From Poecilobothrus nobilitatus (lineage: Eukaryota > Arthropoda > Insecta > Diptera > Dolichopodidae): a stretch of 64,000 nt of DNA. Shown here piece by piece: positions 45,613 to 57,684 of this stretch; positions within the stretch are counted from its first letter, which is position 1; every line of letters starts with the position of its first letter. The notes under the pieces were generated by a model. That model was not told where the DNA came from. It saw nothing but the letters and a program-made list of their open reading frames with translations, and did no database searches. Location of the stretch: NCBI GenBank assembly GCA_947095535.1, contig OX352772.1:102358141-102422140 (forward strand). Reading direction: 5' to 3'. The translations under genes and the position numbers were made by a program.

Positions 45613-45717
45613 TTTTTTTTTTTTTGTGTTGGTTAACTAGTTTTACTATAGGAAGAAATACAAAATAACAATTAGCATCTTCGTTTTTTTTTTAGCAGAA
45701 TATCTGTTTAGATTACT

Positions 45718-45855
45718 ATGTAGTATTTTAAAAAGGTAGAAAAAGAAAGAGGCAAGAAAAGGTGAATGCAAATAGATTGGTATAGTATAGTAAGAACGTA
45801 GAATATATATCTACATATATATGTTGCATATGAAAAGGTTAAAAAGAAATTCAAA
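45718..45855 (+). repeat. Subterminal block, inner copy, Maverick B
   Basis: Counterpart of 30119-30256 in copy B. About 330 bases of non-coding DNA follow before the first gene. Confidence 0.85.
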
Positions 45856-46186
45856 CTTTATTAATTTTAATGTACAAAATATAAAGTGCATTTTATTTTT
45901 AGAGTATTACAAAAATCTCTTTTTAAATATGTTTTTACGATGACTACTACTTAAAATTGTAGATATGATGGGTTCAATGATCTTTATTCGATTTTGAAAT
46001 CTCATTCTATCAATTGTATATTGTTGCCAATGATTTTTCCGAGAAGAATTGTAAGCTCCATACATACATAACTTTAATTTGTAAAGTTGAATTAAATCGT
46101 ACTTTTTTAGTTGGATTATTTAATTCCATATGATCTATATATTTATGTTACAAATAAAAATTATTTTTTTGTTTTTTTTTTGTTTT

Positions 46187-46686
46187 TTATTTTAACACGT
46201 TTTCTTTAAGTAAGTACATATAGATATTAAAACTATTTTTAATTGCACATCTTAAACTTGAACTTACATTATGTGTTGGAATAGGACACATAGATTTAAA
46301 ATGTTCAATTTTGAACAATGATGGCATTGTATTGGTTAAATCATTTATTTTAGTACTATCTATGTATTTTTCAAGAAATTTTTTTTTCTGCTTTCCTTTA
46401 ACGTAAATTATATCAGCTAATTGTAAATAGTACTTAAGTATATCCCTCAAACATAAGTTTCTACTGTACCACTATTCCATTTTAATCCATTTATTTTATT
46501 TTCAGAATATTGAATATTGTATTTTGTTTCATGATTAAGTTCTTCTTCGGGGTAAGGCGCTTTAAAATGATATACAATTGGAATCAAACTCCCCTTTTTA
46601 AGAATAGCCAATTCCTTTATAAAATATTGCTTTTCATTTCCTTGTACAAATTGTAGGTCAACAATGAAAATTTGTTGGTTATCCAT
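46187..46686 (-). pseudogene. Maverick conserved VD..KELA protein, copy B (frameshifted)
   Basis: Same gene as 30588-31088 but with a 2-base loss near 46457 that splits it into 46447-46686 and 46187-46450. Other differences from copy A are a few substitutions (for example ELKWN to GLKWN). This lesion is private to copy B. Confidence 0.72.
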
Positions 46687-46807
46687 TATGAATGTTGATG
46701 AATGAATAACCTTTTGAGTGAATGAAGCGGGACTTTATATTCTCTTTCTGAGTGTACATTTTGGTATAAATATAGGTTTGCTATCATGAATAATTAATTA
46801 TTTAATT

Positions 46808-47492
46808 ATGTTTTTTCACCCATTTACAATGATGGTGGCTGGGCCAACTTGTTGTGGAAAAACTACTTTTATTCATAATCTAATAAAATTAAAAAATAAA
46901 ATCATACATCCGCAAATCAATAAAATTATTTGGTGTAACCCAGATAAAAATGCAGTACCGAATGATATAACAGATCTTGAGTATAGCAACAGTATTCCTG
47001 ATTTTAGTGATAATTGAAACTCTGTATTAATTGTGATAGATGATATGATGTATCATAAGATGAAATTCTTATGATAGACATGTCTGCGTACTATTTACTA
47101 GAGGATCGCATCATAGAAATTTATCGGTAATATTTGCAACCCAAAATATATTTCATCAAGGTAAATTTCCCAGAGATATTTCACTGAATTGCAAATACAT
47201 AATTCTTTTTAAGAATCCTAGAGATAAATCACAGATATTACCATTAGCCCGTCAAATATATCCGAATCAGGTCAAGGAATTTGAGAAAGTATATAATGAA
47301 GTAACATCTAAGCCATATGGTTATATATTAATAGGTCTTACTCAAGAAGTTAATGATTTATTTAGATTGAGAAGTGACATTTTTGAGCAAGATTTGTGTT
47401 ATTGTACAACAAATCAGTTGGAACAATATGCAAAAGAATATGAAACGATTGAAAATCAACCGACATATATTGCACCTGTTAAAAAATTCTAA
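46808..47492 (+). pseudogene. Maverick packaging ATPase, copy B
   Basis: Same layout as copy A: P-loop GPTCCGKT, a shared stop at 47015-47017 just before LIVIDDMM, further breaks, then the conserved middle and tail ending at 47490-47492. Differences from copy A are single bases, such as TCTGCGTAC for TCTGCGAAC. Confidence 0.85.
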
Positions 47493-47763
47493 ACCGAAAT
47501 TCCAAAGAGTTATTATAAAACATTGTGAACCAGATGTAATTAAAACAATTTGTGAAATATCGTTAAATATTTTAAATGGTAACTGTAAGTTGAATAAAAA
47601 AACAAAAAATCAATTAAAAAGATATAAAAGGGAGTTAAGATCACTCATTTGTTATAAAAAATCAATAAATAATAAACGAAAAATTACTGTTCAAAAAGGA
47701 GGATTTTTACCTACTCTTCTTGGTGCAGTTCTTTCAGGGTTGATTGAAAATCTTATAAAATGA
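47428..47763 (+). CDS. Small basic GGFLP-tail protein, copy B
   Basis: Same translation as copy A over this span, intact. An upstream extension of the open frame differs by one base in this copy (MTFLS at 47374), which supports the internal start MQKNMKRLK over the longer frame. Confidence 0.6.
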   Translation: MQKNMKRLKINRHILHLLKNSKPKFQRVIIKHCEPDVIKTICEISLNILNGNCKLNKKTKNQLKRYKRELRSLICYKKSINNKRKITVQKGGFLPTLLGAVLSGLIENLIK

Positions 47764-47789
47764 ATAATTAAAATTTAACATTTAATAAA

Positions 47790-48266
47790 ATGATAATTTT
47801 CAAACCGGAAATATATGAAAAACTTAAACAAAATTCTAATCTTGAAATTAACCAGTTGGATAAAAATATGAAAAATATTATGTTAAATAAGCATTTGACT
47901 GATATCCAGAAATGGTATTTTTTACGGCAAAACTTGTTTAAAAAACAAAATCAGAGCAGAACTCCTCCACAAAACAGAGAAAAAGGAAAAACGATACTAA
48001 TGGAATCAAAAAGTACTCAAACATGTGTAAAACCATTACTTAAAGATGCAAAGGTACAATCAGATTCTGTTAAATATAGAGACATTAAAATGCAATTCCC
48101 TGAGGAAGAAATATATGAGGATACCCCTGATAATGTGTTTGAAGAAAATGAAGAAAATGTTTTATCAAAAGCAATGTCTGCTGCAACAGCGGGGGAACGG
48201 TTAAGAAAACGAAAATCAATTAGTAGTAAAAATGTTCAAATATTTGAGCAGATACTGGTGATATAA
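47790..48266 (+). CDS. Maverick protein of unknown function (158 aa), copy B
   Basis: Identical in translation to 32192-32668: basic N-terminus, acidic middle, basic C-terminus. Between the core-like and penton-like genes. Confidence 0.55.
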   Translation: MIIFKPEIYEKLKQNSNLEINQLDKNMKNIMLNKHLTDIQKWYFLRQNLFKKQNQSRTPPQNREKGKTILMESKSTQTCVKPLLKDAKVQSDSVKYRDIKMQFPEEEIYEDTPDNVFEENEENVLSKAMSAATAGERLRKRKSISSKNVQIFEQILVI

Positions 48267-48294
48267 TAACAATTCCAATAACAGTAACGATCAA

Positions 48295-48925
48295 GTGATA
48301 TGCGATTGGAAGATTCTGTTACTTCCTACTTTAATTCAAAATATTCGACCATTATTAGGATTTTCAAGAAAAGAAGTTTTACGTCAACTAATTTGGGGTA
48401 TTTTTAACTTTATAAATGACGATACAAACTATGTAACACCAAACAAAGCTGAGGAGTTTCCAAAAACTTTATTATACACTACTATCTGTTTAAGTAAGCC
48501 AAAAGTTAACATCAAATTAAGAACAAATTTCACTTACAGCTTAGATGGACTTTTAAAAACATGTTTTAATCAAGCTTTCGTAAAATTAACTGACCCTAAA
48601 AAATATAAACCTCATGCAATTGAAGTTTTTAAATTGTTTATTGATATCATGAATTCCTGTAGAGAAACCAGATATGTTTTTTATATACACTGATATTATT
48701 GAACCACAAAATATAGGTGGTAAAAATGTAAGATGTTTAAGAACTGTTAATACAGAAAATGCTTTTACTAACACAGTAAAAGAATTTAACATAATTCAAT
48801 ATTGTAATGTTGAAAAATCATTTGATAGTATTTCAATGCTCTTATGTGATAAATATGGTTATAAAATAAATTTTAGTGATAGTAGTATTCCTACAAAAAT
48901 TGTATTACATTTTAAAAAAGTATAA
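48295..48925 (+). pseudogene. Penton-like minor capsid protein, copy B
   Basis: Same two-frame structure and same frame change (near 48660-48690) as copy A. The carboxyl end has FIYTDIIEPQ and PTKIVLHFKK. Confidence 0.7.
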
Positions 48926-48972
48926 ATAAATGTCAGTTTGTAAATTTTAATATTAATTTTATTTTAAACGTA

Positions 48973-49409
48973 ATGGAGAAAGTGTATTACAGATATTATT
49001 TAGTACAATCCGGAAGAGGTCTTGATGACATTGGCCTTTATTGCATTCTACCATACCTTACCAAAGAGGTCGCGGATTAGGAAGTTTTTTTGGAGGTCTT
49101 TTTAAGTATTTGAAACCTATATTTGCTTCAGGTGCTAATATATTTAAAAAAGAGGTCATTAACTCTGGTATTAGCGCTTTATCTAATATTGCATCAGGGG
49201 CAAATATAAAGGAAGTTGTTCAAGATAGAGGTAAAGAAATTATGAAAAATGTAAGACGCGGAGCTGTTAGGAAGCTTAATGAAATGTATGGATCTGGTAA
49301 AAGAAAAAGGAAAACTATAAAAAGACTTAACATTAGCAATTTAAATTATTCTATGTCAAAACGGGGTAAAGTTAATAAGAAAAAGAAACTAAAAGATATT
49401 TTTAACTAA
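48973..49409 (+). pseudogene. pVI-like minor virion protein, copy B
   Basis: The ATG at 48973 and the glycine-rich amphipathic segment (from 49041) are in different frames, exactly as in copy A. The basic C-terminus is retained. Confidence 0.7.
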
Positions 49410-49411
49410 TC

Positions 49412-50712
49412 ATGGTGGAATGTATGAAATCTGAATTAGATATTTTTAAAACTCAACAAATTCAATCCATTATTTTACGATCTGAGGAGGTTTCTTACAA
49501 TCCAATTACTTCCCTAGACAATCCGTCAACAATCGAATTTCTATCATTAGGTCATGGTGACACATATAGAGATTTATCTTCTGTATATTTACGATTAAAA
49601 GTACAAATTTTAAAAAAAGATGGAACTCATTGGAATAATGATAAAGGAACTGATGGAAGACTAATAGCACAACCAAGTGTTGTTAATAATCTTCTTCACT
49701 CTCTAATAAAACAGTGTAATGCACAGTTAAATGGTAAAAATATAACCCCTCAGACGGTAATTACCGCTACAGAGCTTACATTGAATCATTATTAAATTAT
49801 AGTACAGATGCAGCAACAACACATTTGGAATGTGCCGGTTGGAATCTGGATAAACCAAATATAGCAAAATCTGACAATGTTAGTTCAAACGAGCGCCAAA
49901 AAGCTTACCAAAATAGCAATGTTGTAGAGCTTATGGGCAAATTACATGTAGATATGTTCAATCAGCCAACTCTTCTGATAAATAATGTTGATGTTAGAAT
50001 AGTTTTAACATTAGAAAAACCAGATTTTTTCTGTTTCGGAGATGATTCTGATGAATCTTAATTAAAAATTGTAGAAGCAACATTGTTTATGAGACATGCA
50101 ACTATTAATCCTAGTGTATTATTAGCAGATAATACTGTTATTGAGAAGTCGAACGCCAAATAAAATTATAAACGGGTAGAAGTAAAAAGTTTTACGATTC
50201 CTTCTAATACTACAACTATTTCGCTTGATAATGTATTTATTGGGCAGTTACCAACCACGATATTATTTTGTATGACAGAGAATGCCGGTTACTCTGGAAA
50301 AAGATCAAAAAATCCATTTAATTTTAAACACTTTGATATTTCTCAATTCATGTTATATGTAAATGGAGTACAAATACCTAATACAATAATTGAAACCAGT
50401 TTTACGGAAGAAAATAATTGTTATACACGTGCATATCATACGCTATTTTCTGGTACAGGCATATATCATAATGATAAAGGTCATCAGATAACAAAATCTA
50501 TGTTTAGTAATGGATTCTTTATATTAGCTTTTGATTTAACTCCAGATGCATCAGGAAATGAAGTGTGTCATGGATTACTTAATCAAGGCACTGTCCGAAT
50601 TGAAGCAAGGCTGTCAAAACCGCTTCCATCAACTCTATCTGCTATAGTTTATGGAGAATTTGATGCAAGTTTACAAATTGATAAAAATCGATATGTGTTC
50701 ACAAATCTATAA
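49412..50712 (+). pseudogene. Major capsid protein, copy B
   Basis: Carries the same frameshift and the same two in-frame stops as copy A. Pieces are at 49412-49795, 49825-50061 and 50272-50712. Substitutions relative to copy A include NLDKPNIAKSD for NLNKPNITKSD and one PT for PN near 50253. Confidence 0.87.
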
Positions 50713-50750
50713 ATAGATTACTTAAGACTTGAATTTGAGTATTTGTTAAG

Positions 50751-51086
50751 ATGTCATTAACCTGTGCACTTGTAGATGTAACATTTTGTTGTGATGATAA
50801 AAACAACTTATTCGCGAAAGATATTTGCTTACTTGGAATTAAAGAACCTTGTAAAAAATTAATAAAAGAGTTTACATACAAATTTCCAATAAAAGAACTT
50901 TTAAATTATCATCTTGAAAATTATACTTTTGGAACTGTTCACAATAGTAAAATAAATAACGATCTTAGACAGATATTGGAGAAATTTGATATTATTATAA
51001 CAAATGAAAAAATAAAAAAAGATTTCTTAATAAATTACACTAGCGAAATAAGTAAAGTGTATGATTTAAGTAAATTTGATTCATGA
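50751..51086 (+). CDS. Second VD..K-type protein, copy B
   Basis: 111 intact codons with the same translation as 35153-35488. Its stop overlaps the protease start (ATGA at 51083-51086). Confidence 0.6.
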   Translation: MSLTCALVDVTFCCDDKNNLFAKDICLLGIKEPCKKLIKEFTYKFPIKELLNYHLENYTFGTVHNSKINNDLRQILEKFDIIITNEKIKKDFLINYTSEISKVYDLSKFDS

Positions 51087-51568
51087 ATACTTTAGAATTA
51101 ACTAATATATTAAGATGTAACAAATACACAAACAAATTTTTGAAAGGAGTTTTTGCTTTGGATAAATTACCTAATATAGTTAAAAGGCCAACATTCATGA
51201 TTGTAAACACTGATAAAGCCAAAGATCCTGGAACACATTGGTTAGTTATTTTTATTCCAAAAGATGGTTGTATAGAATATTTTGATTCTTACGGTGGCAC
51301 ACCAGATAAACCAGAAATTCTTAATTATTTAAAAAACCAATGCATAATATTTAATGATAGACAACTACAAAGTAACTTTTCAGATGTATGTGGACAATAT
51401 TGTTGTGTTTACGCTTGGTGTAAGTGTAATAATATAAGTATGAATAAATTTTTAACACAATTTAGTAGTGTTAGTTATATCCATAATGATAATGTAATTT
51501 TAAAACTTTATAACAGCATATTTGGGAAAAAGTATATTCAGAGCTGTGTTTCTAAACAAAAAATATAA
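51083..51568 (+). CDS. Adenain-type cysteine protease, copy B (intact frame)
   Basis: 161 codons, open throughout. The catalytic set is visible: His in DPGTHWLVIF (near residue 52), the acidic residue in EYFDSYGG (residues 65-72), a Gln before the active site, and Cys in DVCGQYCCVYAW (near residues 101-105). This is the capsid-maturation protease shared by Polintons and adenoviruses, and its length is near normal for the family. It is the best-preserved recognisable enzyme in either Maverick. Copy A has lost the His segment. Confidence 0.9.
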   Translation: MNTLELTNILRCNKYTNKFLKGVFALDKLPNIVKRPTFMIVNTDKAKDPGTHWLVIFIPKDGCIEYFDSYGGTPDKPEILNYLKNQCIIFNDRQLQSNFSDVCGQYCCVYAWCKCNNISMNKFLTQFSSVSYIHNDNVILKLYNSIFGKKYIQSCVSKQKI

Positions 51569-51619
51569 ATATATACATATCTAAAATATTGCGGTTTTTT
51601 AACTCATTTTAAAACAATT

Positions 51620-52132
51620 GTGAGAGGAATAGTATCATATACAATATGTTATTGGCCTATTATTGTTGGTTTTCATATAGAATTAATAGAAGCAACAATT
51701 TCATTACACCGCATTGGGAAAAAATTAATGTTTATTATTTATGAAGATTGGTTGGAATTTTATCAGCAATATCATCTATATCCTAAAAATAAAGTTTCCT
51801 GCTTACAATTTGGTATAAAAGCTGGAAAACCGCGGTCATTTGTACTAAAAGATGAGGAAATTGATAAATTTCGTAATCTATTTAATTTTATCCACTTAGT
51901 AATGGTTTACAACAAAAATGTTGAAGGATGTGTAAAAGAATACGTAAGAAACTATATTAGAACGTGTGTGGTAAACCAGCAAACTATATTAAAAGAAGAA
52001 ATATACATTCCATTAAACCGGTTTAATGTTCAATGTAATTATTCTAGATTATTTTTTGAGATTCCATTTTTTTTAAAAGAATTAATAGATAAATATTTAA
52101 ATATAAATCAAGAGAATAAAATGTTAGAATAA
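51620..52132 (+). CDS. Maverick protein of unknown function (170 aa), copy B
   Basis: Open 170-codon frame like 35990-36502, with NKVSCLQFG, NKNVEGCV and FFEIPFFLKE as the visible differences. Role unknown. Confidence 0.5.
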   Translation: MRGIVSYTICYWPIIVGFHIELIEATISLHRIGKKLMFIIYEDWLEFYQQYHLYPKNKVSCLQFGIKAGKPRSFVLKDEEIDKFRNLFNFIHLVMVYNKNVEGCVKEYVRNYIRTCVVNQQTILKEEIYIPLNRFNVQCNYSRLFFEIPFFLKELIDKYLNINQENKMLE

Positions 52133-52534
52133 GATTAAACTGTAAAATAAATTTATAATAAAAAATTTTAAATAAACTTTATTTACTTTTGTTTTTACAA
52201 TTACAATAAAATATGGCAATATCAAAAACAACACAATAAATAAACAAAAATTTAAAAAATAATATTAAACATCTACAATAATACGGATATAATGTGGTTG
52301 GTTGCAAATTCTCTTTATCATTGTCCAGATTCAGAAACTTGCCCTCTTTCTACAAAATTACTGTCCATTTGAAATGTTAAAATATCGAATAACCAGACTT
52401 TTTGAGAAAATTAAGTATTTTTTTTATTAATTTGCAGTGTTACTAAGATTAGAACTGACAACTGACTGAATAAAAATTCAAATTTTGAAAAGGTATAAAA
52501 AGAATGCATTATCTTTATTGGTATTTATTTTAAG
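52133..52534. other. Non-coding spacer within Maverick B
   Basis: Counterpart of 36503-36907, two bases shorter near 52326. No coding signal. Confidence 0.4.
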
Positions 52535-52836
52535 AATGGATGTGAATGATTTCTTAGAAAAATACTCATTTACATTATTAGATGAACACAAAACTTATAT
52601 TGTGTTCATCTAATACAAATTTATACAATTATTTAGAAAAATTTGTTGGTAAAGAACAGTACAGTTCAAAATATGGTACACATTTCAGTTGCTGTCCTTG
52701 GGCTTATAATAATTGTACGTCAGGGCCTGACACTTGTGAATGCTATTTTGTAGAAAAATATAACAAAGAATTAGAAAAGTTAATTAAATGGTATAAGCAT
52801 AATGTCAAAAGCTCAAATTGTAATGGAAATTCATAG
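52535..52836 (+). pseudogene. Small Cys-rich Maverick protein, copy B
   Basis: The ATG at 52535 runs into a stop within a 40-base hairpin (52576-52615). A second frame starting inside the hairpin (52582) gives the Cys-rich part SCCPWAYNNCTSGPDTCECY and ends at 52834-52836, overlapping the integrase start at 52802. Confidence 0.45.
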
Positions 52837-53712
52837 ACCAGCAAGGCGTAGATATCCTAGAAGGAAATTCTTACAAAGAGGTTTAAATGATACTTGGCAA
52901 ATTGATTTAGTTGAAATGATACCATACGCAAAATTTAATAATGGCTTTAAATATATGTTAACTACCATAGATATATTTTCCAAATACGCATATGCTAAAC
53001 CTGTAAAAACAAAGAATGCTGAAAATGTTTTAAATGCCCTGAAATCAATTTTTGAGCGCGCTAAAGTTATACCCAAAAATATTCAGTCTGATCAAGGCAA
53101 AGAGTTTTTTAAATCACAATTCCAAAACTATATGAGAGAAAAAATAATCAATCACTATCATACATACAGTGAATTAAAAGCATCAATTGTTGAACGATTT
53201 AATCGTACAATGAAAAATTCTATGTGGAAAAAATTTAGTCTAAATGGAAATTATAAATGGTTATCTATTCTGCAATCAATAATAAAAGATTATAATTCAA
53301 GAAAACATTCTACAATAAAGCTTCCACCTGAAAAAGTTACGCGAAAAAATGAAAGAAATATATTGAAAAATATATATATTCAACCTAAAATTTTTTAAAA
53401 AAGTAAATATAAGGTTGGTAAATATGTAAGAATAAGTAAATATAAAGGTCACTTCGAAAAAGGCTATCAACCAAATTGGTCAATTGAAATATTTAAAATT
53501 GATAAGATCAATAATACCTATCCAGTTACATATCAATTATCAGATTATAAAAATAATCCTATTTCAGGTGGTTTCTACAAAGAGGAACTCACTCCTGTTA
53601 AATATCCAAATTCTTACCTGGTAGAAAAAATTATTAAAAAACAAGGTAATAAAGTTTTTGTTAAGGTTCAATGGATCATAATACTTGGATTAATAAAAAA
53701 AATAGTAATTAA
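52802..53712 (+). pseudogene. Maverick integrase, copy B
   Basis: The N-terminus is in frame here (MSKAQIVMEIHRPARRRYPR, a basic start), followed by WQIDLVEM, QSDQGKEFF and SIVERFNRT, so all three DDE acidic residues are present. A TAA at 53396-53398 stops the frame before the SH3-like region; copy A has a Gln codon there. The chromodomain break near 53670 is shared with copy A. Polinton integrases normally reach the chromodomain in one frame. Confidence 0.88.
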
Positions 53713-53813
53713 TAAATTTGAACATATTTGATATTTATTTGTGGTATTTATACTAAAATTTTTAAATAAAAATGTAAACATTATATTATAATTATATTTA
53801 AAACATAAAAATT

Positions 53814-56800
53814 TTAAACATAATTATTAACATTAGATCTTTTATATCCATAGGGAAATGAACTACCATCTTCCATAAATTTACGTCGCATATTTTGTGA
53901 AAGTATGTATATATCGTTGTCTTCCTTCACATTTAGCACAGCTTCTTTAATTGTATTAAAATTAATTTTTTGGGAGGCTGTATAGTTTAAACAAATTCCT
54001 TTAACTTTACAAACTAGTTTTTCTTCATTGCATTTGATACTGTGAACTTTATATGCATAGTTTCTAGGGCCTCCACTTACAAATTCTGTAATGTAACTTC
54101 CAACACCATAACATTCTAGTTCATCGGTCATATCTCCTATAAAATCCCCTGTTTGGGGTTCATATTCTCCTGTACGACTTATATATATTACGGAATCAGT
54201 GTCATAATATAAAACTCTATCCTTTAGTTTTTCTAAATAACTATATAATTTTAATCGAGCTTGAGTAGTTGTGTAAGCTGCACTACATACATTTACAGTA
54301 GATAATGATTCACCTGCTTCTTCTTTGTACTGCCAATTAACTATAATGTTTTCCTCACTTACTGGAAGAATACCACAAACGTCTATAGATGGATTTGTTA
54401 ACATGTCATATAAATCCTTAGGTTGATTAATAATTATTGTTTTTTGTAAGTTTTCTCTCTGTCCAAATTTACCCCAAAAAGAATTAAGCATTAATTTTTC
54501 AAAAGATCGTAGTCCCTGATTATTTACAATTTCATTAAATTCTAGTTGAATATTTTCATTTCTAAGAAAATCCGTTGTATACTTCTCTTTCTCTTCCTTT
54601 GTTATACAGTTACTAGGCCATCCCGATGCCTGTTGTTTTATTTTTAAAAATTTGTTCATCATTTGTGTGAAAAGACCATCTGTTTTTGTTACACCATTGT
54701 ATTAACTTATATTGTAACTCCATATTTCATGAATTTCTAATATTTTATATTTCAATTCAAGAGCTTTTAACACTTCATCAATAATCCATGTTCCAAGTAA
54801 AGCGCTTTCGTTATCATTATGTAAACAAAATTCATTTAGGTTTTTTTCCTCACTACATGTGCGACATAAGGAAAACATTAATTTGTTGTTTTGTTTTACA
54901 GGTAATACTGGATGTATAAGATTTTCTGGTGGTAAAATTTTACATTTTATAAGTCCATTCAAATCTTTTAAATTTTGTTTAGTACAATTAACGTTTCCTA
55001 CATAAACATCTGGATGGCCGACAGGAAATTTTCCATATTTGCAAACCCATGGATATAAAGAACAAATATCCATATATTTTATTTTTTCTCCTTTTTTACA
55101 TTTGTAGTAGTTGTAAACATTATCTGTACGACCACCATAAAAAGAATCCCGAGGTTTTAATGGTGAAAGTTGTACTAATGGATGGTTATTTAAGTAATTC
55201 ATTTTGCTTTTACTTATTTGAGAATAAAAATCACATTCCCACATTTCAATTACATTGTAATCTAATCTTTTCAACCTATCAGATTTTCTAATAGTTCTAT
55301 CATATCGTTCATTCATTCTATCATTTTTATCATCATATAAATATGAATTACGATTACGTGGAAAACAGTTAGGATGATCGTGATAATAACATCCATAAAA
55401 TTCAAAAACTTGTTTAGTTCCTGAACAAAAACCATCAACTTTTACACTGGCTACGACAGCTTCTTTTTGTTTAGCAGCATGTCTAATGTTAATATTCCGT
55501 TTTTCCTCCTCCCAAACCAACCATTGAATAGCTGCCTTTGATTGGTTATCTGAATACCTATACCCGTTTTTGGGTATTAAACCAATCGTATCTGGTTTTA
55601 AAAAATTACGTCTAAATGCAAGATTACAAGCAGACGCTATAGTTGTGGCCTCTAGAAAAGGTTCAACGTTACATTCTCTAAGAAAAAATTCTTTGAACTT
55701 TAAGCATGATTGCGTTAGTATTGCTACGTCATTTATACAATATTTTACAATATCATTTTCGATATGGAATTCATCATTTTTGTGATCTTCATACCATTTC
55801 AGAAATACTTCACGTTCGTTAGTTTTCATGGTATTTGGGTTATAATATTCAACAGGTGGTAATGGTCCAATATAATTTTTACTTTCCGTTGTATTGAAGA
55901 GATGCGGGAAATATCCTTTTTTCAAATCAATTTGTAAATCAAAAGCCTTTGGTAATTTTGATAATGCCATTGCAAAGTAATTAATTGAGTCTATAAATTT
56001 TATGTTATCTAATAACAGCATGATAATTTTTGAACCTCGCATAATTAGTTTAGTTTTTAAAGAGGTTTTTTCTAATATAATATTTAAAATAAATTGATGA
56101 TCAAAAGATTGTCCATTATGTGCTATTACCACGACAGTTTTAAATTCTTTTCTTATCTCCATTATGTACATCAGAAATTGCTCTATAATATTTCCCTCTT
56201 TAATTCCTCTTCTTCTAAATTTGCATGTTTCACAAAAATATAACGAGGACAACTAAATACATGCGTCACATCTTTGCTCGAAAACACACAAATTTGGTTC
56301 ATGTAGTTTTATATATGATAGAATGCCTCTTATCTCTCCAAAAGCTTTTTCTTGTTGTGTTTCCAAATCGTAAAATATATAAATAAAATTTTTTTTGTTT
56401 AGGTTGGTTTTTGTTTTGTTGAATAAATAACATTAATAATAAATAACATTTATGATTCTCAGGAACATAGTTACTGCAAATCTTGCAAAAGTATTCACCA
56501 CATACATGGTTTCTGTCGGCTCTATAAAGTTTTAAGCAAGACAAACACTTTTTAACTTCGTCACAAATACTGTTGCGTTTTGAACTTGACGCCCTATGGT
56601 TATCTAAACACATTCGACCTCGAAATGAACGATTACAATCATTGCATAAAATTTGTTTTAAATTATTAAGACATGGTGGAGAATTTTGACAGCATGGACA
56701 TGTTCCTGTGCATCTATGATTACTTTTGTTGTTGTATGGAATGTGGCAATCTTTACAATAATAACTGGCGCAAAAGGTTGCAGTCAGCGATTTTATTACG

Positions 56801-57684
56801 TTGTAGTGATTTTTATAAAACAACAAATTTAGCCGTTTTTCAGGTCCAATTCCTTCAAATATTACCTCTCTGCCTCTTGTTCCACATTTGTACACAACAA
56901 TTTTATAATTTTTCAAATATTCTTGAAACTTTTTGAGTTCCTGTATTCCACAACCTTAATTTGGAATTTTTACTCCTGCATTTTTAGTTAGTTCGATAGC
57001 TTTTAAAGTTTGTAATTTTCCTGTATCATTACGAATTTTGTGTTTGTAGTTCTTATCATTTTTAGTTTGTGATATCGCCCCAATTAAGGCCTGAGGTAGA
57101 CATAAATTGTTTTTGTTTTTAATGCAAATTATTCTCTTTCGCTTTAAGCTTTCCTCATCATATGATGAATAATTTTGTGATCTTCCTCTCCCAAATGGTA
57201 GCCTTACAGAAGTAACTGAAAGACAAAATGTATCTGTGTTTAAACCTGTAACATAAAAACAAAATAAAAGTATTAATAATAAAAATAATAATGAAGTATT
57301 TATTTAGTAATTACCTTCAGAATTACTTTTAAAAATTTTTGATATCATTTCCCATACATCAGAAAATGTTAGATCTCCTGCATTTCTAAAACTTAGCCAT
57401 CCAGGACCATGTTGCTGGAAGCTTTCTCTGCAGAATGTTAATCCTACCTTATCTAGAAGGTGTAAATCAGTCGTAACATCTTGAATTATTTTATACAATG
57501 CGTTTTTTATCCAGTTAACCGGTTCTACGTTATTAGGAACTGAATTAATTATAAACTTGACTTTACGTCCGCGAGTACGTAAAACGTTTGACTTCTGATG
57601 CTGAATCACTTTCAATCCTATAAGGAAGTGATTCTATCTCCGGTGAATGATTAAAAAATCTTTCTAATAAAATTTTTTTGACAT
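53814..57684 (-). pseudogene. Protein-primed DNA polymerase B, copy B
   Basis: Inferred ATG at 57684 (MSKKILLERFFNHSPEIESL), a frame break near 57610, exon 1 to 57315, an intron (57246-57314), then exon 2. The zinc-finger piece is 56299-56916; private indels near 56270-56400 disrupt the exonuclease I region. 54702-56252 carries exonuclease II/III and motif A, followed by the shared in-frame TAA (54702-54704). 53814-54662 has motif B and an intact motif C (YDTDS). So copy B keeps the catalytic aspartate that copy A lost, but has a broken exonuclease part. Confidence 0.9.
57246..57314 (-). other. 69-base spliceosomal intron in PolB, copy B
   Basis: On the minus strand, GAAG-GTAATTACT (donor) and TTTTTATGTTACAG-GTTTA (acceptor) bracket 69 bases with stops. 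Joining the exon ends keeps the frame across SNSEG and LNTDT, on both sides of which the sequence is PolB-like. The size and signals are typical of dipteran short introns. Confidence 0.75.
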
